This document shows positions 1-10,381 of a DNA stretch of 64,000 nt, piece by piece. This stretch comes from CAYHGX01 sp964356355 (GTDB lineage: Bacteria; Patescibacteriota; Gracilibacteria; UBA1369; LOWO2-01-FULL-3): positions 1 through 64,000 of the forward strand of contig CAYHGX010000003.1 in the NCBI GenBank assembly GCA_964356355.1, given 5' to 3'. The notes under the pieces are model-generated. The model saw only the letters and a program-made list of their open reading frames with translations, did no database searches and was not told where the DNA came from. The first letter of the stretch is position 1. Every line of letters starts with the position of its first letter. The translations under genes and the position numbers were made by a program.

Positions 1-965
<965 letters not shown>

Positions 966-1054
966 TTGAAATTTGCATAGAATCTTGATCTCGACTAGTA
1001 ATTGGTGAAAGAAAACGTGAATCTTATATAATTTTGTTACTGTAATTAAACGCC

Positions 1055-1178
1055 ATTGTCTTGGTAGTTCTAGAGGTTGGGGTACACCTGTTCCCATCCC
1101 GAACACAGCAGTTAAGCCAACCTTCGCCGATGATACTTCGGTTTTCCCGTGGGAAAGTAGGGCGCTGCCAAGACAATG
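1055..1178 (+). rRNA. rrf: 5S ribosomal RNA
   Basis: This contains the classic 5S core (cccatcccgaacacagcagttaag spread over 1094-1117) and is closed by a 12-bp terminal helix pairing 1053-1064 with 1168-1179. It lies about 90 nt after the 23S 3' end in the usual rRNA order. The closing helix is directly followed by a T-rich run (tttttatttt), so the end of 5S may itself act as the transcription terminator. The ends are approximate. Confidence 0.95.
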
Positions 1179-1245
1179 GTTTTTATTTTGTTTCGAAACC
1201 TTGTGTATGTAAGGATGCGGACTGACGTTTATGGTTTGTTCTTTT

Positions 1246-1833
1246 TTATTCGTGATGAACTAGAACTTTTTGTCCCAGGACAACACCGTGCATCGATTCA
1301 TCATTAACACTGATGGAAGGAAGGAGTGGCATGTAGCCACTGGCTCCGCTATTGAAAAACATATAAGCTATAGCTTTAAGTTGTTCATTTAATGTTTTAG
1401 CTGATTTTAGGCCCACGTTTGAAGGGTCTCCTTGATCTCGAATATCTTTTATCTCAAAATTGGGATTAATGTTGTATTTACGCATTCTTTTAGCTACTTC
1501 ATCGTGTGCTTGTAGGAGCTCAGCTAGTGACAGTGTATGTGCTATAGTTTTATTTGGAAATAGATCACGAACGGCGGTAATGAATGTCTCTTGATATAAT
1601 TCCTGTACTTTAGGAATGGTGTTTATTTGTGGTAAGCATGGTATTATTGCTCTTTCTACTTCTGCACGTGGAGTATCAACGTGTGTGGAATTCGGTTCTT
1701 CCTTAGGCTTAGGCTCTCTAGCTTCATTAAGAATTGTTTGCACGGCATCGAGTATTTCTTTATCTGTATGGCCGAGGCTAATTGCTTCGAGTACGCCATT
1801 GGCAAGTGAGGTTGAAAGTTGGGGTGATTCCAT
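1246..1833 (-). CDS. hypothetical protein, 195 aa
   Basis: I do not recognise this family. The protein is soluble, with no signal peptide or membrane segment. It has a helical N-terminal part (residues 1-40), a Pro/Lys/Glu-rich linker (about 40-60), and a mainly helical C-terminal part ending in a Gly/Ser-rich stretch. It starts with ATG. A TATAAG box lies 6 nt upstream of that start, which would give a leaderless message. It stands alone between the rRNA genes and the TraC-like gene, on the opposite strand to the rRNA. Coding is supported by the uninterrupted frame and normal amino acid composition only. Confidence 0.6.
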   Translation of the reverse strand: MESPQLSTSLANGVLEAISLGHTDKEILDAVQTILNEAREPKPKEEPNSTHVDTPRAEVERAIIPCLPQINTIPKVQELYQETFITAVRDLFPNKTIAHTLSLAELLQAHDEVAKRMRKYNINPNFEIKDIRDQGDPSNVGLKSAKTLNEQLKAIAYMFFNSGASGYMPLLPSISVNDESMHGVVLGQKVLVHHE

Positions 1834-1906
1834 TGTGGCTTATATTGATAAGAGATAAGTGGACTGTGTATGTTTATTGGCTTATTGTCAGTCCAAGAAG
1901 TAGCGA

Positions 1907-2653
1907 TTAGGTGCTGGAGGTTTTGGTTTCGGCGGCAATTTTCTCTTCGTCGGTATCTACTGCGGTGGATCCTAGGTCGCGGAGTTTTGCAGTGCGAGAG
2001 GTGAGGGGATTGTAGACTTGGTAGAATTCTTCGATGAGTTCTTCTGTTGTGAGTTGGTTGATTTTTAGGCCGCAGTTTTCAAGGCCACTTTTAACGGTAT
2101 TTACCCTTTGGTTTAGGCCTTTTTTGAGGTTCTCAAATTCATGATGGCGCATTTTGAGGTCTCCGTAGCTGTCTTTTGGTGATAGTCGTTGGAAGAATGA
2201 TTGAAATTTGTTTACATCCTGAGCTCTAACGGGATCGTAAGGAACTACAATTAGGAAGTCTTTTTCCATGATGTCGGCATATTCAACCAATTTTTTGACG
2301 TATTCTGCATATTCGTATGTTTGCTCTTGGAGAAGAGGATTTGTTTGTTTTTCACCGATCTTTTTTACTTGGTCGATGTAGTTATCGATATCTAGTCTTT
2401 TTGAGCGAATAACTATCTGAATAGGAAATTCGAGTGAGTTTAGGAATCCTTGATATGAGTAAATAATGGCATTTTGTTCTTGTTCTGATTTTAGATTGAA
2501 GTTGATGCTGCTACTGCGAAGAACTGCTCTTACTCCACCATTTTTAAGGACAAGGCTGTCATCACGAATTTCTGCTATTTGTAGGTAAATTTGCGTAGCG
2601 TTTTGTGAGTCACGGTTTTTTTGACCTGGAGCTGTGAAATCTAGGAGTCCCAT
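1907..2653 (-). CDS. TraC/VirB4 N-terminal-like protein
   Basis: This 248-residue protein resembles the N-terminal, non-ATPase domain of TraC/VirB4 conjugation ATPases. Its N-terminal half has the beta-rich pattern seen there (IYLQIAEIRDDSLVLKNGG, then the LRSSSINFNLKSEQEQ segment), and the rest is helical. No Walker A motif is present, so it cannot be a full ATPase. It lies 3 nt downstream of the PrgI-family gene on the same strand. This pair is a common arrangement in Patescibacteria and is thought to belong to a type IV secretion-like or DNA-transfer apparatus. The acidic C-terminal tail looks disordered. Whether a separate VirB4 ATPase exists elsewhere cannot be seen here. Confidence 0.75.
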   Translation of the reverse strand: MGLLDFTAPGQKNRDSQNATQIYLQIAEIRDDSLVLKNGGVRAVLRSSSINFNLKSEQEQNAIIYSYQGFLNSLEFPIQIVIRSKRLDIDNYIDQVKKIGEKQTNPLLQEQTYEYAEYVKKLVEYADIMEKDFLIVVPYDPVRAQDVNKFQSFFQRLSPKDSYGDLKMRHHEFENLKKGLNQRVNTVKSGLENCGLKINQLTTEELIEEFYQVYNPLTSRTAKLRDLGSTAVDTDEEKIAAETKTSST

Positions 2654-2656
2654 ATA

Positions 2657-3178
2657 TTATTGATTATAGTTTTGACTGATTAGGCCAATTAGGGCCTTCT
2701 TTTTTTCTTCTTGTGAGAGTTCTTTTAGCTCTCTTGCTGCTTGAGTTTCATTCTCTTCGCTGCCACCATGGCTATCGAGAACTTTTGTGAGTTCGGAAAG
2801 ACTTTTTTGCGGTTTTACCTCTATGTTTGCGATTACGGTTGGTTTTTTGTCTTTTTTCTCTTCAAATGGAGTGACGAAGCCATATCCCGCACCTTGGATC
2901 CAGAAGCGATTTCGGGGAAGAATGTGGTATTCAATGAAGTTCATGAGGAAATCGTGAAATTCCAAGTTGTGTATTTTGAGGAAGGCAAATGCGAGAGTTA
3001 GTCCACCAGTAATTATGACTGGTAGAAGCCAAACTTCAAGGAAGTAGGTCTTGGCTAAACTGATATAAATGAAATAGGTGAGAGTGCCGCCAATACCCAA
3101 AATTATGAGCTGGCGAATGGTTATTGGCCCAATAATTGTGTCTTCTCGTTGTACATCCTGAGGGACTTTATACTGCAT
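2657..3178 (-). CDS. PrgI family membrane protein (VirB3-like)
   Basis: The start MQYKVPQDVQREDTIIGPIT followed by two close transmembrane segments (about residues 22-45 and 48-68) is the hallmark of the PrgI family. PrgI proteins are small inner-membrane components of Gram-positive-type conjugation machines and take the place of VirB3. The C-terminal half (about 90-173) is soluble and charged, and longer than in short PrgI proteins. The gene is 3 nt upstream of the TraC-like gene and divergent from lepA, with about 80 nt between the two start codons. The ATG start is well supported by the family N-terminus. Confidence 0.85.
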   Translation of the reverse strand: MQYKVPQDVQREDTIIGPITIRQLIILGIGGTLTYFIYISLAKTYFLEVWLLPVIITGGLTLAFAFLKIHNLEFHDFLMNFIEYHILPRNRFWIQGAGYGFVTPFEEKKDKKPTVIANIEVKPQKSLSELTKVLDSHGGSEENETQAARELKELSQEEKKKALIGLISQNYNQ

Positions 3179-3239
3179 TTTTGTTTTTATTATCTCTATA
3201 TTTTAGCACAAATGAGGTCTTTCTTCAATGCTTAACTTC

Positions 3240-3248
3240 TGTTAAAAT
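3240..3248 (+). promoter_or_regulatory. extended -10 promoter of lepA
   Basis: TGTTAAAAT fits the extended -10 form TGnTAnnnT. Its expected transcription start near 3255 is only about 4 nt before the lepA ATG at 3259, so the message would be almost leaderless. Confidence 0.6.
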
Positions 3249-3258
3249 CCTCTGGCAT

Positions 3259-5067
3259 ATGAATCAGAAAAACATCAGAAATTTTTGTATTATCGCCCAT
3301 ATCGACCATGGTAAATCTACCTTGGCTGATAGGTTTTTGGAGGTGACGAGTACACTTGAAATGAGAGATATGAAACATGGCCAAATGTTGGATACCATGG
3401 AGATTGAACAGGAGCGAGGAATTACGATTAAGCTGCAGCCGGTTCGTATGAATTGGAAGCACAATGGAGAGGATTATATTTTGAATTTGATTGATACTCC
3501 GGGACACGTGGATTTTTCTTATGAGGTTTCGCGGAGTTTGGCGGCTTGTGAGGGCGCGATTTTGGTGGTGGATGCGACTCAGGGAATTGAGGCGCAGACA
3601 TTGGCGAATTGCTATATGGCGATGGATCATGAATTGGAAATTGTGGCGGTGTTGAATAAAATTGACTTACCTTCGGCCGATGTAGAGCGTAGGGCAAAGG
3701 AAATCGAGACAGCACTGGGAATTCCGAGGGATCAAATTATTTCTGTTTCAGCTAAAGAGGGGACGAATGTGGAGAAGGTGCTTGAGAGGGTGATTGAGGT
3801 GGTGCCGCCGCCTAAGGAATCTACTGTGGACGATGAGCTTAAGGCTTTGGTTTTTGATTCTGTTTACGATCCTTATAAGGGGGTGGTGACTTTTGTGAGA
3901 TTGGAATCGGGTTCTGTGAAAAGAGGAGATACTTGTCATTTTTTGAATACTAAAAAGCAGATTGAGGTGCTGGAAGTGGGTTATTTTAAACCCAAATATA
4001 CTCCGACTCAGGTACTTTTGCCTGGTGAGGTGGGATATGTGGTGACGGGGTTGAAGAGTGTGCGTGATGCACGTGTGGGTGATACTCTTTGGCAGGCGGG
4101 GAAGAGTGGGGTGGAAATGATGAAGGCTGTTCCCCTTGAGGGATATAACGTGGTGCGGCCCTTTGTATTTGCGGGAGTGTTTTGTACTGATACGGATGAG
4201 TATCCTTTGCTGCGCGATGCGTTGGAGAAATTGCAGATGAATGATGGAGCTTTGTCTTTTGTTCCTGAGCATTCTGGGGCGCTGGGGTATGGCTTTAGAT
4301 GTGGTTTTTTGGGCTTGTTACATATGGAAATTGTGCAGGAGAGATTGGAGCGAGAATATGATTTGGATTTGATTGTAACGGCGCCGTCGGTTTCCTATAT
4401 TGTGTTGGCGAGGGGCGAGGAAAAATTGATTTCGAGTCCGGCTGAATTGCCTGATCCAGGGACGATTTTGGAGATTCGAGAGCCATGGGTGAAGGTGGAA
4501 ATTTTGGTGCCGAAAGATTATGTAGGTGCCATTATGACTTTGTGTTCGGAGAGACGTGGAGTGTCGAAAAATATGCAGTATATAGATGAAAATCGCGTTT
4601 TGATAATTTTCGAGATTCCGTTGGCTTCGATTGTGGTGGATTTTTATGATCGTTTGAAAAGTGTGACAAGTGGATATGCTTCCATGAATTATGAGCATTT
4701 GGATTATCGTGCTGGGGATTTGGTGAAGTTGGATATTATGATTGCGAGCGAAAAAGTGGATCCGTTGGCTTTGATCGTGCATCGACAGGATGCCTTTAGG
4801 GTGGGCAGGGAGATTACTTCGAAACTTAAGGAGCTGATTCCAAAGCATCAGTTTGTGATTCCGATTCAGGCGGCAATTGGTGGAAAAGTGGTGGCTAGAG
4901 AGACGATTTCGGCCTTCCGCAAGGATGTGACGGCGGGGCTGTATGGTGGAGATGTAAGCCGAAAAAACAAGCTTTTGAAGAAACAAAAGGCTGGTAAAAA
5001 AAGAATGAAAATGGTGGGCAAAGTGGAGCTGCCGCAGGCAGCGTTCTTGGCGCTGTTGAAGAAGTAG
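3259..5067 (+). CDS. lepA: elongation factor 4 (LepA), ribosome back-translocating GTPase
   Basis: The protein is 602 residues, the normal LepA length. The G1 loop AHIDHGKST is at residues 13-21, the G3 motif DTPGH near 81 and the G4 motif NKID near 135. The LepA-specific C-terminal domain includes FVIPIQAAIGGKVVARETI and a lysine-rich tail. LepA binds the ribosome and affects stalled or mis-translocated complexes. The frame stays open upstream to 3136, but the ATG at 3259 matches the family N-terminus and sits just after an extended -10 box, so the longer form is rejected. It is convergent with the AAA+ gene, with 25 nt between their stops. Confidence 0.97.
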   Translation: MNQKNIRNFCIIAHIDHGKSTLADRFLEVTSTLEMRDMKHGQMLDTMEIEQERGITIKLQPVRMNWKHNGEDYILNLIDTPGHVDFSYEVSRSLAACEGAILVVDATQGIEAQTLANCYMAMDHELEIVAVLNKIDLPSADVERRAKEIETALGIPRDQIISVSAKEGTNVEKVLERVIEVVPPPKESTVDDELKALVFDSVYDPYKGVVTFVRLESGSVKRGDTCHFLNTKKQIEVLEVGYFKPKYTPTQVLLPGEVGYVVTGLKSVRDARVGDTLWQAGKSGVEMMKAVPLEGYNVVRPFVFAGVFCTDTDEYPLLRDALEKLQMNDGALSFVPEHSGALGYGFRCGFLGLLHMEIVQERLEREYDLDLIVTAPSVSYIVLARGEEKLISSPAELPDPGTILEIREPWVKVEILVPKDYVGAIMTLCSERRGVSKNMQYIDENRVLIIFEIPLASIVVDFYDRLKSVTSGYASMNYEHLDYRAGDLVKLDIMIASEKVDPLALIVHRQDAFRVGREITSKLKELIPKHQFVIPIQAAIGGKVVARETISAFRKDVTAGLYGGDVSRKNKLLKKQKAGKKRMKMVGKVELPQAAFLALLKK

Positions 5068-5092
5068 GGTGGTGAAGTTTTTGTGCTGTGGA

Positions 5093-8000
5093 TTACTTTT
5101 TTCTGATGTGTCCGGGGATTAATATTTCTCCAGTAATTAGGCCGCAATAACTGTTAAATGCTTTAGGATATAAATCATTTAGCCACCCATTATCGAATTG
5201 GGATATTCTAATTGGGCCATATTCTTCATTGTAACGGTCTCTAGTCATGGGCGGTATTCCATTTTCAATCATATTGTCCCAGTTGTTTTTTTTAGTATTT
5301 TTAGAAGGTTCTCGCGTTATTACTGCACCTGCTATTGAAAAATTATTTGGATTAATAGCAAATACTTGTGGATTTAATCCAAGATTCTCCATGTTGTAGG
5401 CGCTTGTTAATAAGAGGGGTGCTTTTTTTAATGCAATTTCAACTGCTTGCCAATTTACTTCTTGTGTTTTTTCTTGTTGTTTTTCTGCTCTTACTCCTCT
5501 TTTTTTTAGTCCCTCCATGATTTTTGAGAGTTTTTCTGTGACTTGATCTTCTTCGTTTTCAAATCCAAAATGACATGGCACGTTTATGGCTCCAATCCAT
5601 CCGTATGGTGAATTACCTTGATTATGACTTGCAAAAAGATACCTTCTATCGCCGGTATCGATATATGTAAACGGTTTTGGGCTACTCATGGATGAGATTC
5701 TTTTTTGAGCATTTTCATAAGTGATGTCTTCTATTAAATTCATACCATGAAGGTTTGCAGCCTTAATTTGTGCACGAAGGTTAGAAGTTCTGTCATGGTC
5801 CCAAGTGACGAGGCTGATTTCTCCCATATGTTGGGCTGCTGCTATGGCTTCTTCTACAATCCATCTGCTAGATGAAAAGGTTCTTAGTGTGTCGCTTGTT
5901 TCATCAGTGGTTCTGACCTGAAAAGGACCTCCAATTATTTCGAATTGGTTGTGATCTGCTGATGTGAAACGGGGATTCCCACCTCGTTTAATCATAGCTT
6001 TTAATGCTGATATTTTTTCTGGGTGTACCATGAGTGATGCACGTATGACTTGCCAGGGAATTGTTGGCGTATATTTTTTGTAGAGGTCTTTAACTGGGCC
6101 ATCTATGAACTCTTGATTTTCTGTTTCTATTTTAGACCTTCTGACTTCAATTTTTTGAGCGATTTGTGCTCGTTCTTGAGCGATTAGTGTTCGTTCAGGG
6201 GCAACTATTGCCGCGGCTCTCTCGGAAATGATAGTTTCTAGTCTTGCTTCTTTTTCTGCGAGTTTCCTACTGTCTGCTTCAAATCTTTTTCTTTCTTTTG
6301 CTAAATTAGCTTTTTCTTTAAGCAATTCTGCTCGTTCGGCGGCCACTGCTTGATCTGCTTTCTGGGCAATTGTTTTATCTATTTCNNNNNNNNNNNNNNN
6401 NNNNNNNNNNNNNNNNNNNNNNNNNNNNNNNNNNNNNNNNNNNNNNNNNNNNNNNNNNNNNNNNNNNNNNNNNNNNNNNNNNNNNGGCGGCCACTGCTTG
6501 ATCTGCTTTCTGGGCAATTGTTTTATCTATTTCAGCTTCTCTTTTTTTGAGTGCTTTTTCCGCTTTTGAGAGGATTTCTCTTTCTTGAGCGAGCTGTTCT
6601 CGTTCGGCGGCCACTGCTTGATCTGCTTTCTGGGCAATTGTTTTATCTATTTCAGCTTCTTTTTTTACGAGTGCTTTTTGTGCTTTTTCAAGATTTTTTT
6701 TGTCTTTTGCTAGTGCGTCTAGCGTTGCTTGGTGCTCACTTTGGTGCATCCTTCTGTCATTGTCAGCTTTAGCTTGAAGTTCAAGTTTTAAAGCGTCTAG
6801 TGCTTGTTGAGAATTTAGTATTAAATCTTCATATCTTGCAGCGCGCTCGTTGGCCGCAACTATAGCTGCTTCAAGCTTGTTTATTGTGACTATTGGGGAA
6901 TCTGAGTTGGGTTCTTGTGGTTCGAAAAGGTCAAAGTCGGCAGTGTGCATTTCGATGGCCTTTTCTGTCATTACTATTGTTCGCTCATTAATTCTAAAGG
7001 TGAATTTCTCAAGACATTCTATAAGTGTAGCTCCCAGAGTTTGGGTGCTTTTTTTTGTTTGCCATTTTATTGCGGTTCGGCGTATTAGTTCATAATAGTC
7101 GGCGCCTGAGGCCCCTGAGAGTTTGTCGCTATTTACAATGAATTCAATTATCTCATCAGGTACAGTTTCTCCTCTTAGGCTGTTTACTTGTGCAAAAACT
7201 GCTCTAAAAACTTTTATTTTTTCTTTTGTGTTTTGAGGGGGGAGACAGGCTACACGTAGACCAAAACGTCCATTGCGCAACATGGCTTCGTTCATTTCTC
7301 CTGGATCATTTGCGGCTCCAATTATAAATACGCCTTTCATTTCTTTACTATCAAGTAGTGTCTGGAGCATTGCTGCCACTTCCGCGTCATCATTTTCGGA
7401 GCTATCTCCGTTTCGTGAACCTTCGGTTCTAGGTAGTTTTTTATCTATTTCATCAATAAATAAAATACAAGGTTTTACCCTTATGGCGGCTTCAAGTGCT
7501 GCTCGTAATTTGTCTTCTTTTAACCCTCTTAATCCCGAACTGCTTATATCTCTGAGCTCTAAGAAGGGTACACCCATGGCAGATGCCATGTATCGTGCAC
7601 GGACACTTTTGCCTGTTCCAGGTGGTCCTACGAGGATACATCCTTGGGGTAATTCTTCTCCACCAACTTCTAGTATTTGTGCTAATTCTGTCCAAAACGC
7701 TTTTTCTGCATCTGGCATGGCTACCATGTCGTCGTCATAGTGATCTAGGGAGCATTTTACTGCTCCACCTGCTAATGCTACTATTTGATCTTCTTTAAAT
7801 TTTTTAAGTAATCCTATTACCTCATTTGCTGGGGCCCCATTGAGGTTTTTTATACGTTTTTGAAGTTCTCTTAGGCTGGTGCCTGCCGCCAATGGTATTG
7901 CTCCGGGATGTTGATTTAAATCTATGACCTTTCCTAATAGTCCTCGGATTTCTTCCGATGTGGTAAGGGGAACATGGTGAAACGGCATTTCATTTCTCAT

Positions 8001-8651
8001 TTCACCAGTTACTTTGCCTTTGGGGTCGGCAAATATTAAGTGGCATCCTTCCGTGCCTCTAAGGTAGCTAATAAAATCTGTTATGATACGAGGATTGAGT
8101 GGCCTTTCTGGCGCAGAGATTGATCCCCCAAATTTGTCGCCTGTGCATCCAAAAAAAATATCAGCGTTATTGATAAATAGGCATATTTTTAGTCCTAGTC
8201 TTTGGGCCTGTTTGAATATTTCAAGAGCTGTGCGGTCTGGTGAAAACCCATGAGCTGGAATGATTGTGCTTTGTTCTAGCATTACAGGAACGAGATTGTT
8301 ACCACTAACGTCTAGTACTTTTAGGTCAACTTCTTCCAATTTTGTTCTGTGGCTGTTTCCTGCTCCAAGTAGCTCTTCTACTAGAGTTATTTTGTTGGTG
8401 GCGGGGTCGTATTGTAAAACAATGTCATATTTTCTTTTTAAAGCTTCTTGATGAAGAGTGGTTAAAACTGTTTTTTGTCCATCTTGTTCGGATACTAAGT
8501 CCATTAGATCTCCTGAAACGCATAATGCCGGATCGTCTTCTGAAAGGCAGTCGAAAAGATGAGGTGGTAATTCTTGACGTGTGTATTGTACAGGTGTTTT
8601 TCCAATAAAAGTTTTTAACTGCTCTGCAATTGGTTGTGGCATTTTAGACAT
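5093..8651 (-). CDS. Ycf46-like AAA+ ATPase with coiled-coil repeats (interrupted by an assembly gap)
   Basis: Reading from 8651 leftwards, residues 1-300 form an N-terminal region resembling a degenerate AAA domain (LKICLFINNADIFF near 155). A full AAA+ core follows, with Walker A GPPGTGKS at 342-349, Walker B CILFIDEIDK near 396 and an arginine-finger segment RNGRFG near 460. This order (inactive AAA-like part, then active AAA+) recalls plastid/cyanobacterial Ycf46. A long coiled coil follows with 40-residue repeats built on EIDKTIAQKADQAVAAE, then a C-terminal domain of about 320 residues that I do not recognise. The 100-N gap at 6386-6485 lies inside the repeats and puts the two halves in different frames; that is a gap-size artefact, not a proven frameshift. 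Its start codon overlaps the stop of the radical SAM gene (TAATG), so the two are translationally coupled. Confidence 0.85.
6338..6660 (-). repeat. 120-bp tandem repeat inside the AAA+ gene
   Basis: Near-identical copies of a 48-55 bp core begin at 6338, 6486 and 6606. The last two are exactly 120 bp apart, which is 40 codons. The core encodes EIDKTIAQKADQAVAA on the minus strand, and the remainder of each unit is a more variable, charged coiled-coil segment. The assembler stopped inside this repeat, so the copy number is unknown. Confidence 0.9.
6386..6485. other. assembly gap, 100 N
   Basis: The 100 N is a scaffold placeholder. From the repeat phase, the true missing length should be 72 bp plus a multiple of 120 bp. 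Confidence 0.95.
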
Positions 8652-9271
8652 TATTGAGCTGTGGTTAAGGAGACTCCGGTTTGTATCTCTCTATCTGGAG
8701 CTAGTATTCTTTCCGCCCAATGACGAGAAAAGTCTGCTCCTTGAAGAGCATCTGTTAGATGGTGAATTTTTTGATTGGTGGAGCCTCGTACTAGTAGTGG
8801 ATCAAAAAGGGTTATTTCAAAAGGATTGTCTATTACGGTATCTACGGTTGCCAGTAATCTGTTTACAGCTTCATTGTTTAGTGCTCGAAGTTCTTCTAAG
8901 TCATATCCTGTAAACATTAAAATATTCATTTGCGGAGTTTCAGCTCTTAACTGTTCTAGTACAGGAGCAAGATTGCGTGCTTGTAATGTTGGTTCTCCTC
9001 CATGAAGAGTGAGGCCTTTGACTTGTGCGACGGAATCACGAGCTTGCCTGATTTGTCGTAGTAATTCCTCTGGAGTTGTTAAAATTGCGTTTGGTGATGT
9101 TTCCGCTAACATTTGAGGATTTATGCAACCTGTGCATCTTTTTAAGCAACCTTGTAGCCATAATGAAAATCGTGTTCCTGGGCCATGGACTCTTGTGCGT
9201 GGCGCGGTTGCGGCAACCATGAGTTTTCCATCGGGGTATGTTAATTCTCTGTAAGTGCTATCTAGTGGCAT
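8651..9271 (-). CDS. NrdG-like radical SAM protein (4Fe-4S single-cluster activase type)
   Basis: The protein is 206 residues. The radical SAM cluster motif CLKRCTGC gives Cys42, Cys46 and Cys49, preceded by GPGTRFSLWLQG as in NrdG/PflA-type activating enzymes. The SAM-binding motif GGEP is near residue 90. These enzymes use a 4Fe-4S cluster and SAM to make a radical on a partner protein. No glycyl radical enzyme is encoded nearby, and the neighbours are the DUF2997-like protein (2 nt upstream) and the AAA+ ATPase (overlapping). The partner is therefore probably within this operon. The ATG start is fixed by the tight spacing. It is not nrdG itself as far as context shows. Confidence 0.85.
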   Translation of the reverse strand: MPLDSTYRELTYPDGKLMVAATAPRTRVHGPGTRFSLWLQGCLKRCTGCINPQMLAETSPNAILTTPEELLRQIRQARDSVAQVKGLTLHGGEPTLQARNLAPVLEQLRAETPQMNILMFTGYDLEELRALNNEAVNRLLATVDTVIDNPFEITLFDPLLVRGSTNQKIHHLTDALQGADFSRHWAERILAPDREIQTGVSLTTAQ

Positions 9272-9273
9272 AA

Positions 9274-10245
9274 TTATTTTTTCAAGGTTGGTCTTGGTTG
9301 AACTTGTGATCCTGATGTGAGTGTTGGTCTGGTTGTTGTTTTAGGCTTAGATATCTCAGGTTTTCCCGCTTTTTGTGCTTTGGTTGTAAAGTTGGCACTG
9401 AGTCCAAAGCTCAGCATGTAATATTTAATTGCTGTTGATATTCTGTTGGAAAACTCTTCTGCGGCCCTCATGCAAACTGTATGTGTTGCTCCTGGTATTT
9501 CAACATGTGTTGTAATTGAGCCTTCTGGTCCAATAATAAATTCTCTGGTTTCCTTGGTTGTAGGATTTATAGCTTCTATCAATATTCCTTGTTCAAGTGC
9601 TTGTGATGGAGAAGTCATTGGACTAGAGGTTATTTGAAAGCCATCATTTATTAAAATTTTTTCGACGATTTCTGGGATTTTAGTTACAGTAGTGGTTTTA
9701 TCGATGAGGGCGTTTGCTTCTGCTTTGGCTTGAGCATATTTTGGAGAGGTGGGTTTTAAATCATCTTTGTGAGTCGACATTTTTTTTCTAACTTGATCCC
9801 ATATATCTAAAAAATCTAAATTAAAGTTGAGGAGCGTTTCGGCTTTTTCTTTAAATTTTTCTCTCGCAGCATCTGCGATATGTTTTTGATTTATAGAAGA
9901 GGATGCGTCTGATTCCTCATATTCATCCCAGCCTCCCTCCCATTCTTGCCATACCATTGCGGTAGTTGTAAGTTGTGTGTTTCCGCCATTGAATGATGCA
10001 ATGTTGAGTCCATGTGGAGTAAGTACAAGGATGCCTTCTAGGGCCTCGTGAATGTCTAAGAAAGTTTGATATGCTATTGCTGCACACTCTCTGAGGAATA
10101 AAGCATCAGGTGATTGGCCTATTGTTAGATATTCTTTGAATAATCGTTGTTGCTGATCATCCAGTTTCTTTACACCATCTTCGATGCTACGATTTAGATC
10201 GTTTGTTGTTCCAATTGTTACTGTTCTGCAAATATGTCCACTCAT
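9274..10245 (-). CDS. DUF2997-like (possibly DUF1257-DUF2997-like) protein of the AAA+/radical SAM operon
   Basis: The protein is 323 residues from the ATG at 10245. A segment near residues 237-270 (EFIIGPEGSITTHVEIPG followed by a conserved Cys and helix) resembles the small DUF2997 family. The N-terminus MSGHICRTVTI weakly recalls DUF1257 (Ycf35) starts. In other bacteria, as I recall, both families sit beside Ycf46-type AAA ATPases. The middle is helical, and the C-terminus is Pro/Thr/Lys-rich and probably disordered. A longer frame begins with TTG at 10296, but that TTG is the first half of the TTGACA -35 box, so it is rejected. First gene of the three-gene operon. The domain call is tentative. 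Confidence 0.65.
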   Translation of the reverse strand: MSGHICRTVTIGTTNDLNRSIEDGVKKLDDQQQRLFKEYLTIGQSPDALFLRECAAIAYQTFLDIHEALEGILVLTPHGLNIASFNGGNTQLTTTAMVWQEWEGGWDEYEESDASSSINQKHIADAAREKFKEKAETLLNFNLDFLDIWDQVRKKMSTHKDDLKPTSPKYAQAKAEANALIDKTTTVTKIPEIVEKILINDGFQITSSPMTSPSQALEQGILIEAINPTTKETREFIIGPEGSITTHVEIPGATHTVCMRAAEEFSNRISTAIKYYMLSFGLSANFTTKAQKAGKPEISKPKTTTRPTLTSGSQVQPRPTLKK

Positions 10246-10267
10246 ATTTAAATTTAGTAAGTTTTGC

Positions 10268-10296
10268 ACCTTAGTATCTTTTTGACAAGCTGTCAA
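10268..10296 (-). promoter_or_regulatory. promoter and dyad upstream of the AAA+/radical SAM operon
   Basis: On the minus strand TTGACA (10296-10291), a 17-bp spacer and TAAGGT (10273-10268) form a sigma70-type promoter. The start would be near 10261, 16 nt before the ATG at 10245. The -35 box is one arm of a perfect inverted repeat, TTGACA-3 nt-TGTCAA (10282-10296), which could be an operator. Confidence 0.6.
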
Positions 10297-10346
10297 GGTT
10301 AATTTGTGGTACTGTTGTTGGTTTGGGATGTTTATTGTTCCATATC

Positions 10347-10375
10347 TTGCTCTACGCTATTTTTTCAGCCATAGT
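10347..10375 (+). promoter_or_regulatory. promoter of the transglutaminase-like gene
   Basis: TTGCTC (10347-10352), a 17-bp spacer and CATAGT (10370-10375). The expected transcription start coincides with the A of the ATG at 10382, so the message would be leaderless. Confidence 0.45.
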
Positions 10376-10381
10376 TAGTTC

